From contig MU001693.1 in assembly GCA_010093515.1 (NCBI GenBank), forward strand, positions 5,009 through 69,008: a stretch of 64,000 nt of DNA. Reading direction: 5' to 3'. Below are positions 10,977 to 22,508 of the stretch, one piece after another. Origin of the DNA: Lineolata rhizophorae. Lineage: Eukaryota; Ascomycota; Dothideomycetes; Lineolatales; Lineolataceae. The position numbers and the translations under genes are program-made. A model generated the notes under the pieces. It did no database searches. It had not been told where the DNA came from and saw only the letters and a program-made list of their open reading frames with translations. Position 1 is the first letter of the stretch. Each line of letters starts with the position of its first letter.

Positions 10977-12830
10977 CTAACCTTCCGCGTGCGCCTTCTT
11001 GCCCATATTCACCGTGACGGGACTCCACCCGTGCTCGACGCGGCAGAAGCCTTGCCCCGCCCGCGTCCTCAACTCCCTAATAGTCGATTCCACCCGCCTG
11101 GACTCCGCCTCCCGGTCGACCCATTTCCTGGCCACGTCGATTCCCTCCCTCATGCCCCGATCCCCGTCCGGGTGCCGCAGTTGTTCCACCCGCGAAGACC
11201 CGCCGCCCTCATCACTACCAGGACTAACTTGGCCGTTCGCAAACTCATCTTCCACAGTCCGAAGGTAAGCCAGTAACTGCATGCAAATGAGCCGGGACGG
11301 TAGCCCTTGAATTGACTCCTTGTTGGGAAGCCAGCCTTGGCTGAGATTCAATCGCGAAACTTGGCGCCACGCTCCTGTCCAATCCGGCCCGACGGTGCAC
11401 GACGGAGATGCTCCCGATGCCGCGGCGGACGAATCCCACTCCTCGTTTACTGATGACGACCTAGCAATTCCCACCGCCGTCCGGTCGGCCGCGGCACCCG
11501 CTTCCCTACCGACACCCCAGACCAACGCCCTGGCCCATTCGGTGCACCCTTCCAGGTCGAGCTCGCGAAGGCAATAAGTGTTGGCGCTTAGCCTGCGCAG
11601 TATGCTCGCAGCCTCTTGCCAGTCGTCGTCCATAGCCGCATAGTAGCTGGTCCCTCCGAGGCTGACCTCCGGGCCCATACCGCACACCACGTGCGCCGTC
11701 TTCGCGTTCGGGGTAAAGGTCGGCATGGGCCAGTTGGCGAGCGAGAGGTGCGTGAGCGTGCCCAGGTGCATGGAGAGGCTCAATAGCGCCGGCCAAGACG
11801 GCGCAGACGGTTTCGCGAGGGACAGGTGCGTCAGGGACGGGAAACGAGGAGCGCGAACGGACCGAGGTAGCTGCGGTGCGTTCATCTCGTCTTCCCACGA
11901 GTCGAGCACCGGCTCGGGATCGCCCGACGCGGAAATCTCTTTCGATGCGTCCGTAGAAGCAACCTCCATGGTGAAGAACTTTTCGAGCTCGGCGATCGTG
12001 AGCGATGGCGATATGAGCCCGGTCAGATCTAGCCGCGCAAATCCCTCGCTCCCGGTTCCATCCGGCACTTGCTCGGTGGTCTTGAAGAGAAGCTTCAAGT
12101 CGTGAAGCCGGATTCCTTGAGGAGGGCCGTAGACCGCGAGATAGCTAATGAGCGCGCTTTTAACGTCTGCCGCTAAGGTTGCCAGGAAGTGTTGCTCGTA
12201 CACGGCGATGAACGACCAATTCCGCGCCAAGGTTTTGAGACACTGCTGAACGAGCGTGTTTGTGCGCCCTCGACTCTAGAAGATCGTCAGCAAACGATAA
12301 GCATCCACGTATATAGAAGGACTTGCCTCCCATTCGCGAACCATGCTGAGAGTCGAAAACTCCTTCGACTCGACGCGTGCAAGCGCCTCTACCCTGTCCT
12401 CTGCGCCCGGTCGTCGGGCACTCCGTGGAGAGTGCATGCTGTCAAGGAGCCCTCTCTGCGCATCTGGCACTTCACCCGCTCGCCCGTCCAGCCAGCTCTG
12501 CGGTGCCGCCGGCCCGGGCGGTCCACGTCCACGACGCCTCGCCCCGCCAGCTTTCGGAGGCGGAGGGGCGGTCTCCGGCAAGCCCAGCAGTTGTCGCTGC
12601 AGTGGCGGCACGGTCCGCTGCGTGGCAAGCGAGGCGAGCTGCGACTTTCGTTCGCGCGAGGCATGAGGGGTCTGCTCGAGGCGCAGTTGCTGCAGGCGTT
12701 CGTTCACGGACTTGGCGTTGGCGGATGAGTCAACGTTGGACGGCGAGCCGGCGCTTGCGCTTCGGAACGAAGGATGCACGTAGGTGTTGCTACTAGACGT
12801 CTTGTACGTGTGGTGGTGCTTCTTGGGCAT
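10977..12830 (-). CDS. Conserved fungal LRR-like protein
   Basis: Exons 12830-12327 and 12275-10977 give 600 aa. The N-terminus is basic (MPKKHHHTYK) with a Ser-rich stretch and a conserved block around NERLQQLRLEQ. Pro/Arg-rich sequence follows. After the intron, residues near LARNWSFIAVYEQHFLATL start a helical region, and leucine-rich-repeat-like strands (LTHLSLAKP, LTHLSLANW, LRELDLEGC) sit near residues 310-400. The intron 12276-12326 has a GCAAGT donor and a TTGCTGACG branch site; the frame closes only with that donor. I recognise it as a conserved ascomycete protein but not its function. Confidence 0.75.
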
Positions 12831-14386
12831 TTGGCCCGTCGGATATCTAGCAGGAGCCGCGGGAAAGCGGGCGAACGATCGAGGGCCAGCAGAAGATGAC
12901 GGACCTCAGTGTAAAGAGCTCGAGTGGAAAAGCGCAATCGACGGTACGAAATGCGGTTTTTCTACGAATATCGAAGCTAAATGTGAGTCACTGGGTGAGA
13001 CGTTGAATAGACGTTCCGCTTGCTTGGAGTCAGCTCCGGAGCTTGATTTTCCGGACCCCATCGGGGGCGTACGTAGGTAGTAGTTCGCGACGCTTGTCTT
13101 CGGTAGCGTCCAATGATTTTTCCGGGTTGTTTGTTCTGTTTGTCCTCGAGAAACCTCCAGGAAGTATCGGTTGTACATACAGCTAGTGTTTGTAATGTTG
13201 TCCACGATCACGTACGAACCGACCGCTCCGACACGGACCGACGCTACCGATGGACCTCGAGGTCCCAGCCAGGTCCGCTGGGATATCACACCACCAAGTA
13301 GCGGTTGGCCACGAGGCTTCCTCCGCTAGATGCTGCTGGGCGGACTTCGCATCGATAGCTCTAGAGACGGCGAGTCTCGTCCGGTACATACGTAGATTCA
13401 TGCGGCGGATGTACTCACGGACTGCACCCGATATAGGTCGCGCCAGGGACGAGTTCCGACAACCAAGATCTCGTCCAATTGCGGTCGTCGACAAGCGAGG
13501 AGCACTTCTGGTCGCGTGGGACCACGTGCTGCTAAAAATACAACTCCAGAGTTCAGCCGCCATCACGGAGCCCTCCGCTGTCTGCCCCGCGCGCTCTAGC
13601 CTCGATGCAGTCGTTGCGGCGTTTCGTTTATCCCCAAAAACTTGCCGACTGCAGAACGATGACCGCGACAGAAAAATCGCAACGGGCATCAGCCTAGTCG
13701 AAGGAGTCGGAGGCGTTCAAGGAGAAGCTATCCCTTGGGCGCTACTTGATCCATTCTCTTCCCGAGCGGGCCATTGCAATGTCCTCTCTGAATGTTGCCC
13801 CTGCAAGTCGAGCTGAGCTCCGGAGGCTGCCGTGATGCACCCGCCCGCGCCACTCGGAACTTTTGCCAGGCACAAGGAGAGCATCAAACCACCGAAACCG
13901 GGTGTAAACTAGTCTCTTGACTGGTCGGGAAATTTGCACGATGCGCGCAGCTACGTCGACATGCGCGCAGTTCGGTCGACATTATCGTGGCCGAGTGATT
14001 CCAACCGACCAGCAGCAAATAGTAGAGCTAGCTGCTCGTCCACAGCAGGAATGACGCGCCCAAGGCCGCATGAAACGCCACATCAAAAGTCCGATGCCCT
14101 ACGGACAAGTTGTTTATTTGCGGAACGCTAATGCGGGTTCCTCCTACCTGCACACCTAGAGCCTACCCGGGACCCCAACTGCTTGACTGTTCCTGGAACA
14201 CGACGTGATGCCGCTGTGCCAACCTGGCCGTGCCCCATACCCCAGCTGGCCACGTTTAGAATATGTACCGTCGTCCACCAAGTGTCTTTTCCTTTCGCAA
14301 TTCCACTCTCTCGGGCCCTTCATGCATTCTTTTTCATTTTCACTACGCCAGGTTCCTTCGTCGGTCGCTCTCCGCAGAGGGGCAAC
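12831..14386. promoter_or_regulatory. Divergent intergenic region
   Basis: 1.55 kb between the LRR-like gene (-) and the Cys-rich membrane protein gene (+). It carries TACGTAG/TACATAC motifs at 13069-13083, 13172-13180 and 13384-13395; 13385-13399 is a 15-base exact copy of 10305-10319. Open frames on both strands near 13.2-13.8 kb show no conserved features. Confidence 0.45.
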
Positions 14387-15779
14387 ATGACCCGGCTGAC
14401 GCTTCTCTGTATACTTTCGCTCAGTCATATCATAGCCGCGAACCCATTAATGAGAACTTCCTCTCTGCCTTCTCCGTTTGCCGCTGATGATGCTGGCAAG
14501 CTTTCGCTAGTGAAGAAGCACGCTTCCGAAGCAACTCTTCCTAGCTATATATCCAGTTCCACCCCGGGGAATGCAACCTGCTGTAAGCCTCACGGCGAAG
14601 TTGAGTGGATGCCTATTTTCATCGAACTGACCATCTCGCAGGCACTAAACCCACCCAGTCCTACCCCTTTTGCCTGGAATACGACGGCCGTCGCTGGTGC
14701 TGCGAAGACAGGTACGTCCACGTTGTGAGCCTCTTCGGCACATCTAACGTCATCTCAGCGAAAGCTGCTACACCAAAGAGCTCGCAGGCTGTGCAGATGC
14801 CGATTCTGTCTTGTGTCCTGGCAACTCCTACACATGCTGCCCGGGCTTGACAACCTGTATCGCAGCTCCCACGAGCGCCGAAGCAAGTTTCCGCTGCGTT
14901 ATTCCGCGTTCAATACTGTCTGCGGCAGCCGGAACCCCTGTCATGGACTTGGTTGGCGGTCGTGCCGATTCTCAGCCTACTTCATCTACTGGTTTCATCG
15001 TTCTCGCGAACGAACCGTACAGCAGCTCATCTGCGGACCGCCTATATACAACATCAGTCTCCAACACGCGAACCTCTACAACATCAGCCTCCGGCACGTC
15101 TTCAGGACGCGTAGCCTTAACCACAACATCCTCAACCCCCACCTTAGGCCCCACATCTTCAAGCATCGACACCACACCCACTCTGTCGACTTCGACCGTC
15201 ACCGCAGCGGAGCCAAGTGCAACCAGCTCAAACTCGTCATCCGTTGCCTCGGCCGCCGAGCAGCCTGCACCAAACGACCACTCATCCATCTCGACCTCCT
15301 CCCCAGCGTTTATCGCCGGCGTTGCCGGCGCCGGCAGCGCAGCGGTCTTATTCTTCGCGCTCGGCCTCTTTTTCCTTCGACGGCGCGCCGCGCGTCGCAA
15401 GCAGAACACGAGTGTGCTCCGGCCGCCGCGGCGCCGCCGCCGTCGCGTCCACCTCCCCGCCTGGTCTGAACTCAAGGACGAGGCGCGGAACATCGAGGCA
15501 GAAGAGGGGTGGCGATGGTCATCGCTGTCGTCCCAGCCGCCGATGCCGGAGATGACGTGGGCCGAAGACAAGATGCCACGGCGCCCGTCGGCTACAGCGG
15601 CCGGGCAAGGCCATCAAAGGGGTTTCTCGGAATCGTCCTCGCACCGATTGCTCATGGCGAACATGTCGCCGCTGTCACCGCTGTCGCCGGCGGTCATGGA
15701 CGAAAAGTGGGACGGTGAGCATGGCGCGTTCGAGATGCCGGACACGTCGAATCCGGCCTCGCAGTGGGACTGGATTTAA
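14387..15779 (+). CDS. Single-pass membrane protein, Cys-rich ectodomain
   Basis: Exons 14387-14582, 14642-14711 and 14759-15779 give 428 aa. A signal peptide (MTRLTLLCILSLSHIIAA) is followed by a Cys-rich module with paired cysteines (TCC, WCC, TCC) at about residues 64-120. Then comes a long Ser/Thr-rich, probably O-mannosylated stalk, a transmembrane helix (AGVAGAGSAAVLFFALGLFF) near residue 240, a basic stop-transfer run and a cytoplasmic tail of about 160 residues. The layout resembles fungal wall-stress sensors and mid2-like proteins, but the Cys module does not match WSC clearly. All three joins restore the cysteine pattern. Function is inferred as surface sensing or wall anchoring. 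Confidence 0.78.
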
Positions 15780-16310
15780 TGCTGGGACCTGTTCCGCTGA
15801 AAACACACTCATGGTGCGGGTGTGTTTTGCGTAGGGTTTGCGAAAAGTGACTTAAATAGTCTTTGTTTTCAAAATATTATTCTGTACATAGTGCGGAGCA
15901 GCCTTGGTTGAGAATACCTAGACAGTCCGTGGGTTTTCGTTCCAGTGATTTCGCGCTAGCAGAATGTGAGTGCTCCTATTGGCCCCGCGCGATCGAGAAC
16001 GACGCGTTGCCTCGCCAACAGCCGTCTGATCGTGCGCGACCACGGCGCCGACTAAGCGCACCCGCAACTCCATCTCATACTTACCGTGGGAGATGGTGCA
16101 TTCTTCATCTCCCGCCACCGGAGCCCGAGCGCACATGGCTGGCGGGACTGCGCTGGCAACATAAGTCCGCCGCGAGCTGCGCGTTCACTACCTCGCACCC
16201 CCGTCGCCCATCTTGTGCTATCAGTTTCCTACAACCGATCGCGGGACGCACGACGTCACCCGTGCGACAAATCACTTCCAGCTCCAGTCTAATCACTTTC
16301 AAGCCCCGCC
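15780..16310. promoter_or_regulatory. Intergenic, promoter of the haspin-like gene
   Basis: 0.53 kb between tandem genes. The first part is AT-rich and probably 3' untranslated; the rest is the presumed promoter. No conserved coding signal. Confidence 0.45.
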
Positions 16311-18375
16311 ATGCCGCCGAAGCACGTCTACGGGAAGCGCCCGCGCGCAGTCAAGTCCGCAGTGTTCGATTGGTCCAGCCCGGACTTGGACAAGACAAAG
16401 GTTCAAGAGACGCAGAAAGAACGTGCGAGATCAAAGACCAACATGGGCGCCGAGATGTCGCGAATCGCCGACCGCTTGAAACACCTTGGCCTCGAGGAAT
16501 CTAAGAACGACGAGCGCGACGCAAGGAGGGTGCTAAAGAAGAAAGACGCCAACGCCGGCAAGGCAGCGGCAGCTGACAAGGACAAAGCGAGCGGCGATGC
16601 CTCTAAACCTGGTCAGCAGCTCAGCGTTGTCGTCCACGAAGTGCCTGCTGATGCTGGCGGGGAAGCGGGCGATGAGGCAGCGACGCGACTATCCAAGACG
16701 AAATCGAGAGCGAGGGCGACGAGTGCCGCATCGTCGACAAAGGTACGAGCGACGACCGATTCCGAGTCGACCAAATCCGCAGCCTCACGCCCGGCTCGCA
16801 AGTTGAGGAGTCGCTCCGCCGTCCGCCGCGGCAGCCCTCAACCTTCAGACTCGAGCGCAGCGCCTCCTGGATGCCCGTACACGGCCTACACCAAACACCT
16901 CCTACGTCTCGGTTCCACGCGCGGCTCACGCCCGATCCCATTCGCCGAATGGTCCGACTCTCTCACCGCGCACTTCGACGTCATCAAGATTGCCGAGGCG
17001 TCGTATGGCGAAGTGTACCGGCTGTCCCTCAACAAGCCCGATCCTCGCTTCTTGAAGGCGGACGAATCCGTCATCAAGCTCATCGCTCTGAAGCCTGCGC
17101 CCGTGCCGGAACCGGAAAGGCCTCTGTCGCACAAACTCTCCGCCTATGCCAAGCGACGCCTCGCAATCAAGGAGCTGCGCATTTCTCAGATGAGTGACCC
17201 ATCCAACGTGGTCGACGAGGTACGACTCCTCCAGCGTCTGAGCAGCATTCCTGGTTTCACCAACTTCCGCGACGCGACCGTGGTCCAGGGCAGGCCGAGC
17301 GGCGCCTTTTGCAAGGCGTGGAAGGAGTGGAACGTAGCGCGACCGATAAACAAGAAGAGCACCTTTCCGGATCCGTCGTGGAAAAATGGCTATGAGGACG
17401 ACCAACTGTGGGCGGTTGTGGAGATGCAAAACGCGGGCTCTGATCTCGAACACGTGGGCGTCCAGAGCGTCTGGGCCGCATGGGATTTGTTCTGGGGTGT
17501 TGCATGCGCCGTTGCCAAGGCCGAATGCGAGGCCGAATTAGAAGTGCGTTGACTCTCCTCAACATTCCAGCTCTTCGCTGATTTTTGCAGCATCGCGATC
17601 TTCATCTAGGGAATGTCTGCGTTAGAAACACCCGAGACCAGTCCGACGACGCTCTCTCGGATCCCGAGATTCGAGAAGTCGAGCGGAAGAGAATCGGCTT
17701 CACCGGACTTGAGACCACGATTATCGACTACACGCTTTCTCGCGCGCGCATGGACGACGGTGCAAAGGGTCTAGCGTTTCTAGACATGAGTAAAGATCGC
17801 TTCTTTTTCCAGGGAGATGGGTCATTTGACTATCAATACAACATATATCGATAGTACGTGCACCCATCCTTGCTATTCAATGCCAGCTTCGCTAACAGTT
17901 TTTCAGTATGCACGACATCCACCTAGATGGCCGCGCTCTCTCCATCGTTGAGGACGATGACCGTTGGGAGCGCGGAATTCGCCCTGATTGGTCCAGATAC
18001 ATTCCACTCACCAACGTCCTCTGGCTGCATTTTGTGCTCCGGACTTTCCTGATCACGATTGGCGCAATCCCTCAGCCAAAGGACCATTTCATCGCCGGAT
18101 CTTCGAAACCGAAACCGAACAAAGGAAACTATCTGCTGGGAAAACTGGCGGAGACGGAGAACGAGAGGAACGCTTTAGCAAAGGCAAAGGAGCTTGATAA
18201 ACGCTTGAAAACCTTGGATGAAGCGCTAGATCCGAAAAACTTAATGATCAAAGACGTCTCGGAAAATCAGGATGGCCATTGCGCTTTTCAATCTACAACG
18301 GAGCTTGTCGCGTGGGCAATCACCGAAGGATGGTTGAAGGAAAAGGACATTGTCAGCTTGGGATGCGGCAATTAG
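16311..18375 (+). CDS. Haspin-like Ser/Thr protein kinase
   Basis: Exons 16311-17543, 17591-17853 and 17907-18375 give 654 aa. The first 200 residues are basic and disordered, beginning YGKRPRAVKSAVFDW as in fungal haspins. The kinase domain starts near residue 220 with a glycine loop ASYGEVYRL and lysine in VIKLIAL. Haspin signatures follow: HRDLHLGN at 412-419 (directly after intron 1) and IIDYTLSR, where DYT (457-459) replaces DFG as in haspins. RYMHDIHL and NVLWLHFVL complete the C-lobe. Haspin phosphorylates histone H3 Thr3 and helps centromeric cohesion and mitosis; that role is from the family. The gene converges on the IVD gene with about 200 bp between. Confidence 0.9.
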
Positions 18376-18575
18376 ACGAGGGTGTGGATTTTAGGCGTCA
18401 CGGTCATTGAATACTGGCTTCGGATGCTCATAGACGAGCTATTGATACCCACAAATGGGCATGGAACGGCGTATGTGAACAAAAAGGCAGTAGAATTGGC
18501 TCTACAAAGACGGCTATTCAGGCGATAAAAGTACACCTCAAAACCTAGACAGTAATGCATTATTATCTCACAGCC

Positions 18576-20088
18576 CTACTCAAACATCTTGTTTAACGTC
18601 CTTCCAATGACCATTCGCCTCACTTCACTCGTCCCCGCTCCAATCTCATACAGCTTCGCGTCCCTCAGCAATCGCCCCGCAGGCATCTCGTTCATGTACC
18701 CCATGCCGCCTAGCAACTGCACAGCGTCTAGCCCGCACTCGGTCGCCCGCTCCGCGGCGTACAGGATCGCGCCCGCGCAATCCTCCGTCCTAATCTCGCC
18801 GCTCTCGTCCACGGCCCGCGCCACCGCCATCGTATATGCCCTGCTCGCCGCCATCTTGGTGTACATGTCGGCCAGCTTGCCCTGCACGAGCTGATTATGC
18901 GCAATGGGTGCGCCGAACTGCTTCCGCTCGTGCGTGTACGGCAGCGCCACGTCCAGGCACTTTTGCATGATGCCAATCGGCCCGGCCGAAAGGACCAGAC
19001 GCTCGAGGTCGAGCCCGGACATGAGAACCCGGGCACCGGTGCCGGGCGCGCCCAGCACGGCCGAGGAAGGCACAAAAACGTTGGCGAAGAGCAGCTCGCC
19101 CGTGTTGGAGCCGCGCATGCCCAGCTTGTCGAGTTTGCGCGAACATTCGAATCCCGGGGACTCGTGAGTGTCCACGACAAAGGCCGTGATGCCTTTACTG
19201 CCAGCGGCCGGGTCGGTTTTGGCGTATACGACGAGGACATCAGCGTTGGGACCCTATGCCGTCAGTCATTGATAGCGTGGTCTAAGCGCATAAGACTCAC
19301 ATTTGTGATCCACATTTTGGAACCATTGAGCTCATAGCCGCCCTTGACCTCCTTTGCACTCATCTTCATGCTGACCACGTCCGATCCGGCGCCGTGCTCG
19401 GACATGGCTAAGGCGCCAACCTTCTCGCCGGATATCAGGCTCGGCAGGTACTTCTCCTTCTGCTCCGGCGTACCGTTGAGCATCAACTGATTTACGCACA
19501 GTTGGCTATGGGCGGCATAAGAAAGCCCAATGCTTCCTGCAGCTGTCAGCATCGAGCCGTTGCGCAGATAGTCAAGTACCACGGACCCGATGCTCGACTA
19601 ATCTCCTCCATAACGACACAGTGCGCCTGGTATCCCATCGACAGCCCGCCGTAGTCTTCGTCGGCCGTGATCCCGAGGAACCTGCCGGAGCCTTGGTAAG
19701 CCTTATGCGTGTGCAAACAGCGCGACCGAGCCTGATGCAGACTTACCCAGCGCCGCCCATCTTCTTCCACATGAAAGCTGGGAACTCATTCTCTCGGTCT
19801 GTTCGCTCGGCCACTTCCTCGGGAATCTCGCGGCCTAGACACACATCCGGAATCAGCGCGAGCATACAACGTCTTGTTTCGCAGCTGCTTACGGGTGAAT
19901 TCCTGCACTCTGTCTCTCAGCTCGACAAGCTCCTCCTGCGCCGGCGGCACAAATCCCCGCGGATGCTTCGAAGCATGCGCCTCACGACGACCCTGGACAC
20001 GGACTGGCAATAGCGGCCGGCGCCGCCACTGGGCCGTCTGGCGTAGTGTTTGGCTGAAAGCGCGTGGGCACCGCAAAGATGCCATCAT
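18576..20088 (-). CDS. ivdA: Isovaleryl-CoA dehydrogenase, mitochondrial
   Basis: Exons 20088-19893, 19834-19747, 19681-19587, 19536-19301 and 19253-18576 give 430 aa, the usual length. It oxidises isovaleryl-CoA to 3-methylcrotonyl-CoA with FAD and electron-transfer flavoprotein, step three of leucine breakdown. The N-terminus is Arg/Ser-rich, like a matrix presequence. Visible blocks are [50 protein letters not shown] and [16 protein letters not shown], whose Glu (about residue 289) is the IVD-type catalytic base position, then GGMGYM and the C-terminal [16 protein letters not shown]. The acceptor of intron 2 lies 12 bases beyond a nearer AG, because only that choice gives the family sequence. 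It is divergent from the MCC beta gene. Confidence 0.94.
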
Positions 20089-20355
20089 GGAACTGACTAT
20101 GGTGAGATTGCAAAGGAGAATTAAAAGGTAAGAAGAGTTGAGACGGAGCAGCGCCGCGACGACCGAGTTGACGATGGGCCGGAACCCGGGGCCCCGCGCG
20201 GCTATCGTCGGCTCAGCGCAGCCCCGGATGACGGCAGCTGTCAGGGACCCGACGACAGCTCCGCGCCGCGACAATCGGCTCCCGCGCCGCTCAATTGTCA
20301 TGTCCTAATCATCCTTCGTATCTTCACTCCGCTGAATCGATTTCCGTCCGGCGCA
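20089..20355. promoter_or_regulatory. Bidirectional promoter of the leucine catabolism pair
   Basis: 267 bp between the IVD and MCC-beta ATGs. It contains an inverted CGG triplet pair, CCG-GAACC-CGG, at 20179-20189, the kind of site bound by Zn2Cys6 regulators. A Leu3 site is CCG-N4-CGG, so this one has one extra base in the spacer. Confidence 0.55.
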
Positions 20356-22357
20356 ATGGCCTCGCAAATCTCATCATCGCTGTTCCGTCCCGCCCTCCGC
20401 GTCCTCGCTCGGTCCCCGCAGCCATGCCGCTCGTGCCGGCGCAAGCTCCGATCCGCCGTGCCCTCGGCGCGCTCCATTGCGACCCACACGCCCTCGTTCC
20501 ACGCCGCGCAGCTCTCCGTCCTGCGCTCGACCGTCGACACGGCTTCGACCGAGTTCCGCGAAAATGCGCAGGCCATGTCCGACGCCCTAGCGCGGCTCGA
20601 GGAGCTGCATTCCAGGATCGCGCTGGGTGGTCCGGACAAGGCGAGGAAGAAGCACGTGGAGCGGGGCAAGATGCTGGTCAGGGAGTGAGTGCACGCCTTG
20701 CCGTTAATTGGGCCACTGCTAATTGAACATCGACAGTCGCATAACTTCCCTCATCGACCCAGGAACAAGCTTCCTTGAACTCTCCCAGCTCGCCGGCCAC
20801 GAAGTCTATCCCGGGGAAGACGTGCCTGCTGGAGGGATCGTGACTGGAATTGGCACTGTTGAAGGCGTGACATGCATGATTGTTGCAAACGATAGCACGT
20901 AAGAGGACGCATAGCGTAGGTGCTTCAGACCGCCGACCTAACCATTCGACAGAGTAAAGGGTGGCACATACTACCCCATAACGGTCAAGAAGCATCTTCG
21001 AGCGCAGGCGATTGCGCAGGAGAACAGTAAGTAGGCCGCTAGACTAGATTTATTCATGTTGCTTACTGCGTCAGGACTTCCGTGCATCTACATGGTCGAC
21101 TCCGGCGGCGCCAATCTACCGCACCAGGCGGACGTCTTTCCCGATCGAGACCATTTTGGACGCATCTTCTACAACCAAGCTCAGAGTATGATATCTCCCC
21201 AGCGTGTTGCCATATACACGTCTGACTGGACGCAGTGTCTTCCCTCTCCATTCCCCAAATTTCCATTGTCATGGGCCCTTGCACGGCGGGCGGCGCCTAC
21301 GTCCCTGCAATGTCCGACGAATCCATCATTGTCCGCGACCAAGGTCATATCTTCCTGGCGGGCCCGCCGCTGGTCAAGGCGGCCACCGGCGAGGTCGTCT
21401 CTGCGGAGGAGCTCGGCGGCGGCAGACTACACTCCGAAGTCAGCGGCGTGACGGATCATCTAGCGGTGGACGACGGCCACTCCATCACGTTGGCGAGGAG
21501 GTGCGTTGCGAATCTAAACTGGGAGACAGGGCAGGGAGTGGCAGTAGCAGGTGGGGCTGCCGGACAGAGTGGGAGCGTAGGGTGGAAAGAGCCATTGTAC
21601 GATCCCGAGGAGCTGGGCGGGATCGTCGGGACGAACCTGAGGAAGCAGGTCGAGGTGCGGGAGGTCATTGCGCGAGTCGTCGACGGCAGCGCGTTTGCCG
21701 AATTCAAGAAGGATTACGGGACGACCCTTGTAACCGGTAAGGATGATGGCCAAGCCAGCGAAACCGTCTCCGCTGACCAGCGCAGGGTTCGCCCACATAT
21801 ACTCCCAGTCGATCGGCATCGTAGCCAACAACGGCATCCTGTTCTCAGAGTCGGCCCTCAAGGGGGCGCATTTCATCCAGCTCTGCGCCAAGCGCCGCAT
21901 CCCGCTCGTCTTCCTGCAGAACATCTCGGGCTTCATGGTGGGCCGCGAGGCCGAGGCCGGCGGCATCGCCAAGAACGGCGCGAAGCTAGTCAACGCCGTA
22001 GCCTGCGCCAACGTGCCCAAGTTCACCGTGGTCTGGGGCGCCAGCGCGGGCGCGGGCAACTACGGCATGTGCGGCCGCGCGTACTCGCCGCGGCTGCTCT
22101 TCGCGTGGCCCAACGCGCGCACGTCGGTGATGGGGCCGGAGCAGCTGTCGGCCGTCATGGAGGCCGTGGGGCGCGCGGCCGACCCGGCGCTCCGGGACCG
22201 CATCGAGAGCGAAAGCCGCGCCGAGTTCGGGTCCGCGAGGCTGTGGGACGACGGCGTCATCCCGCCCGCGCACACGCGACGCGTGCTGGGCATGGGGCTG
22301 GGCATGGCGAGGGGGCTCGTGGGCGGCGAGGAGCGATGGGGCGTCTGGAGGATGTGA
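20356..22357 (+). CDS. mccB: Methylcrotonoyl-CoA carboxylase beta subunit
   Basis: Exons 20356-20684, 20737-20898, 20953-21026, 21075-21185, 21236-21736 and 21786-22357 give 582 aa. It is the carboxyltransferase half of the biotin enzyme that turns 3-methylcrotonyl-CoA into 3-methylglutaconyl-CoA, directly after IVD. The N-terminus is Arg/Ser-rich as for mitochondrial import. Family blocks include [66 protein letters not shown] and [15 protein letters not shown], then [15 protein letters not shown] and the end WGVWRM. Every splice join keeps the family sequence continuous. The biotin-carrying alpha subunit gene, which sits with these two in Aspergillus nidulans, is not in the window. Confidence 0.95.
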
Positions 22358-22508
22358 GGCATCATCTGTAGATACGCAGCATGTGCAGAATCGCATTTTG
22401 AGTCGCTATCGGTCGTGCAGGCGGGCTCCGCCGCCCCGCGTCCGACCTACCCCGCCGCCCCGAGCCCCGCCACCGCGCGCCTCCACCCCGCTGCACCACG
22501 ATGCGGCC

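Noticed and set aside
10977-12230. LRR-like gene starting at an internal TTG after the intron
   Set aside because: The upstream exon joins in frame through a GC-AG intron and supplies an ATG and the conserved N-terminus.
13183-13816. Overlapping long frames on both strands between the LRR-like and Cys-rich genes
   Set aside because: No domain, no clear splice partners, and composition of intergenic DNA.
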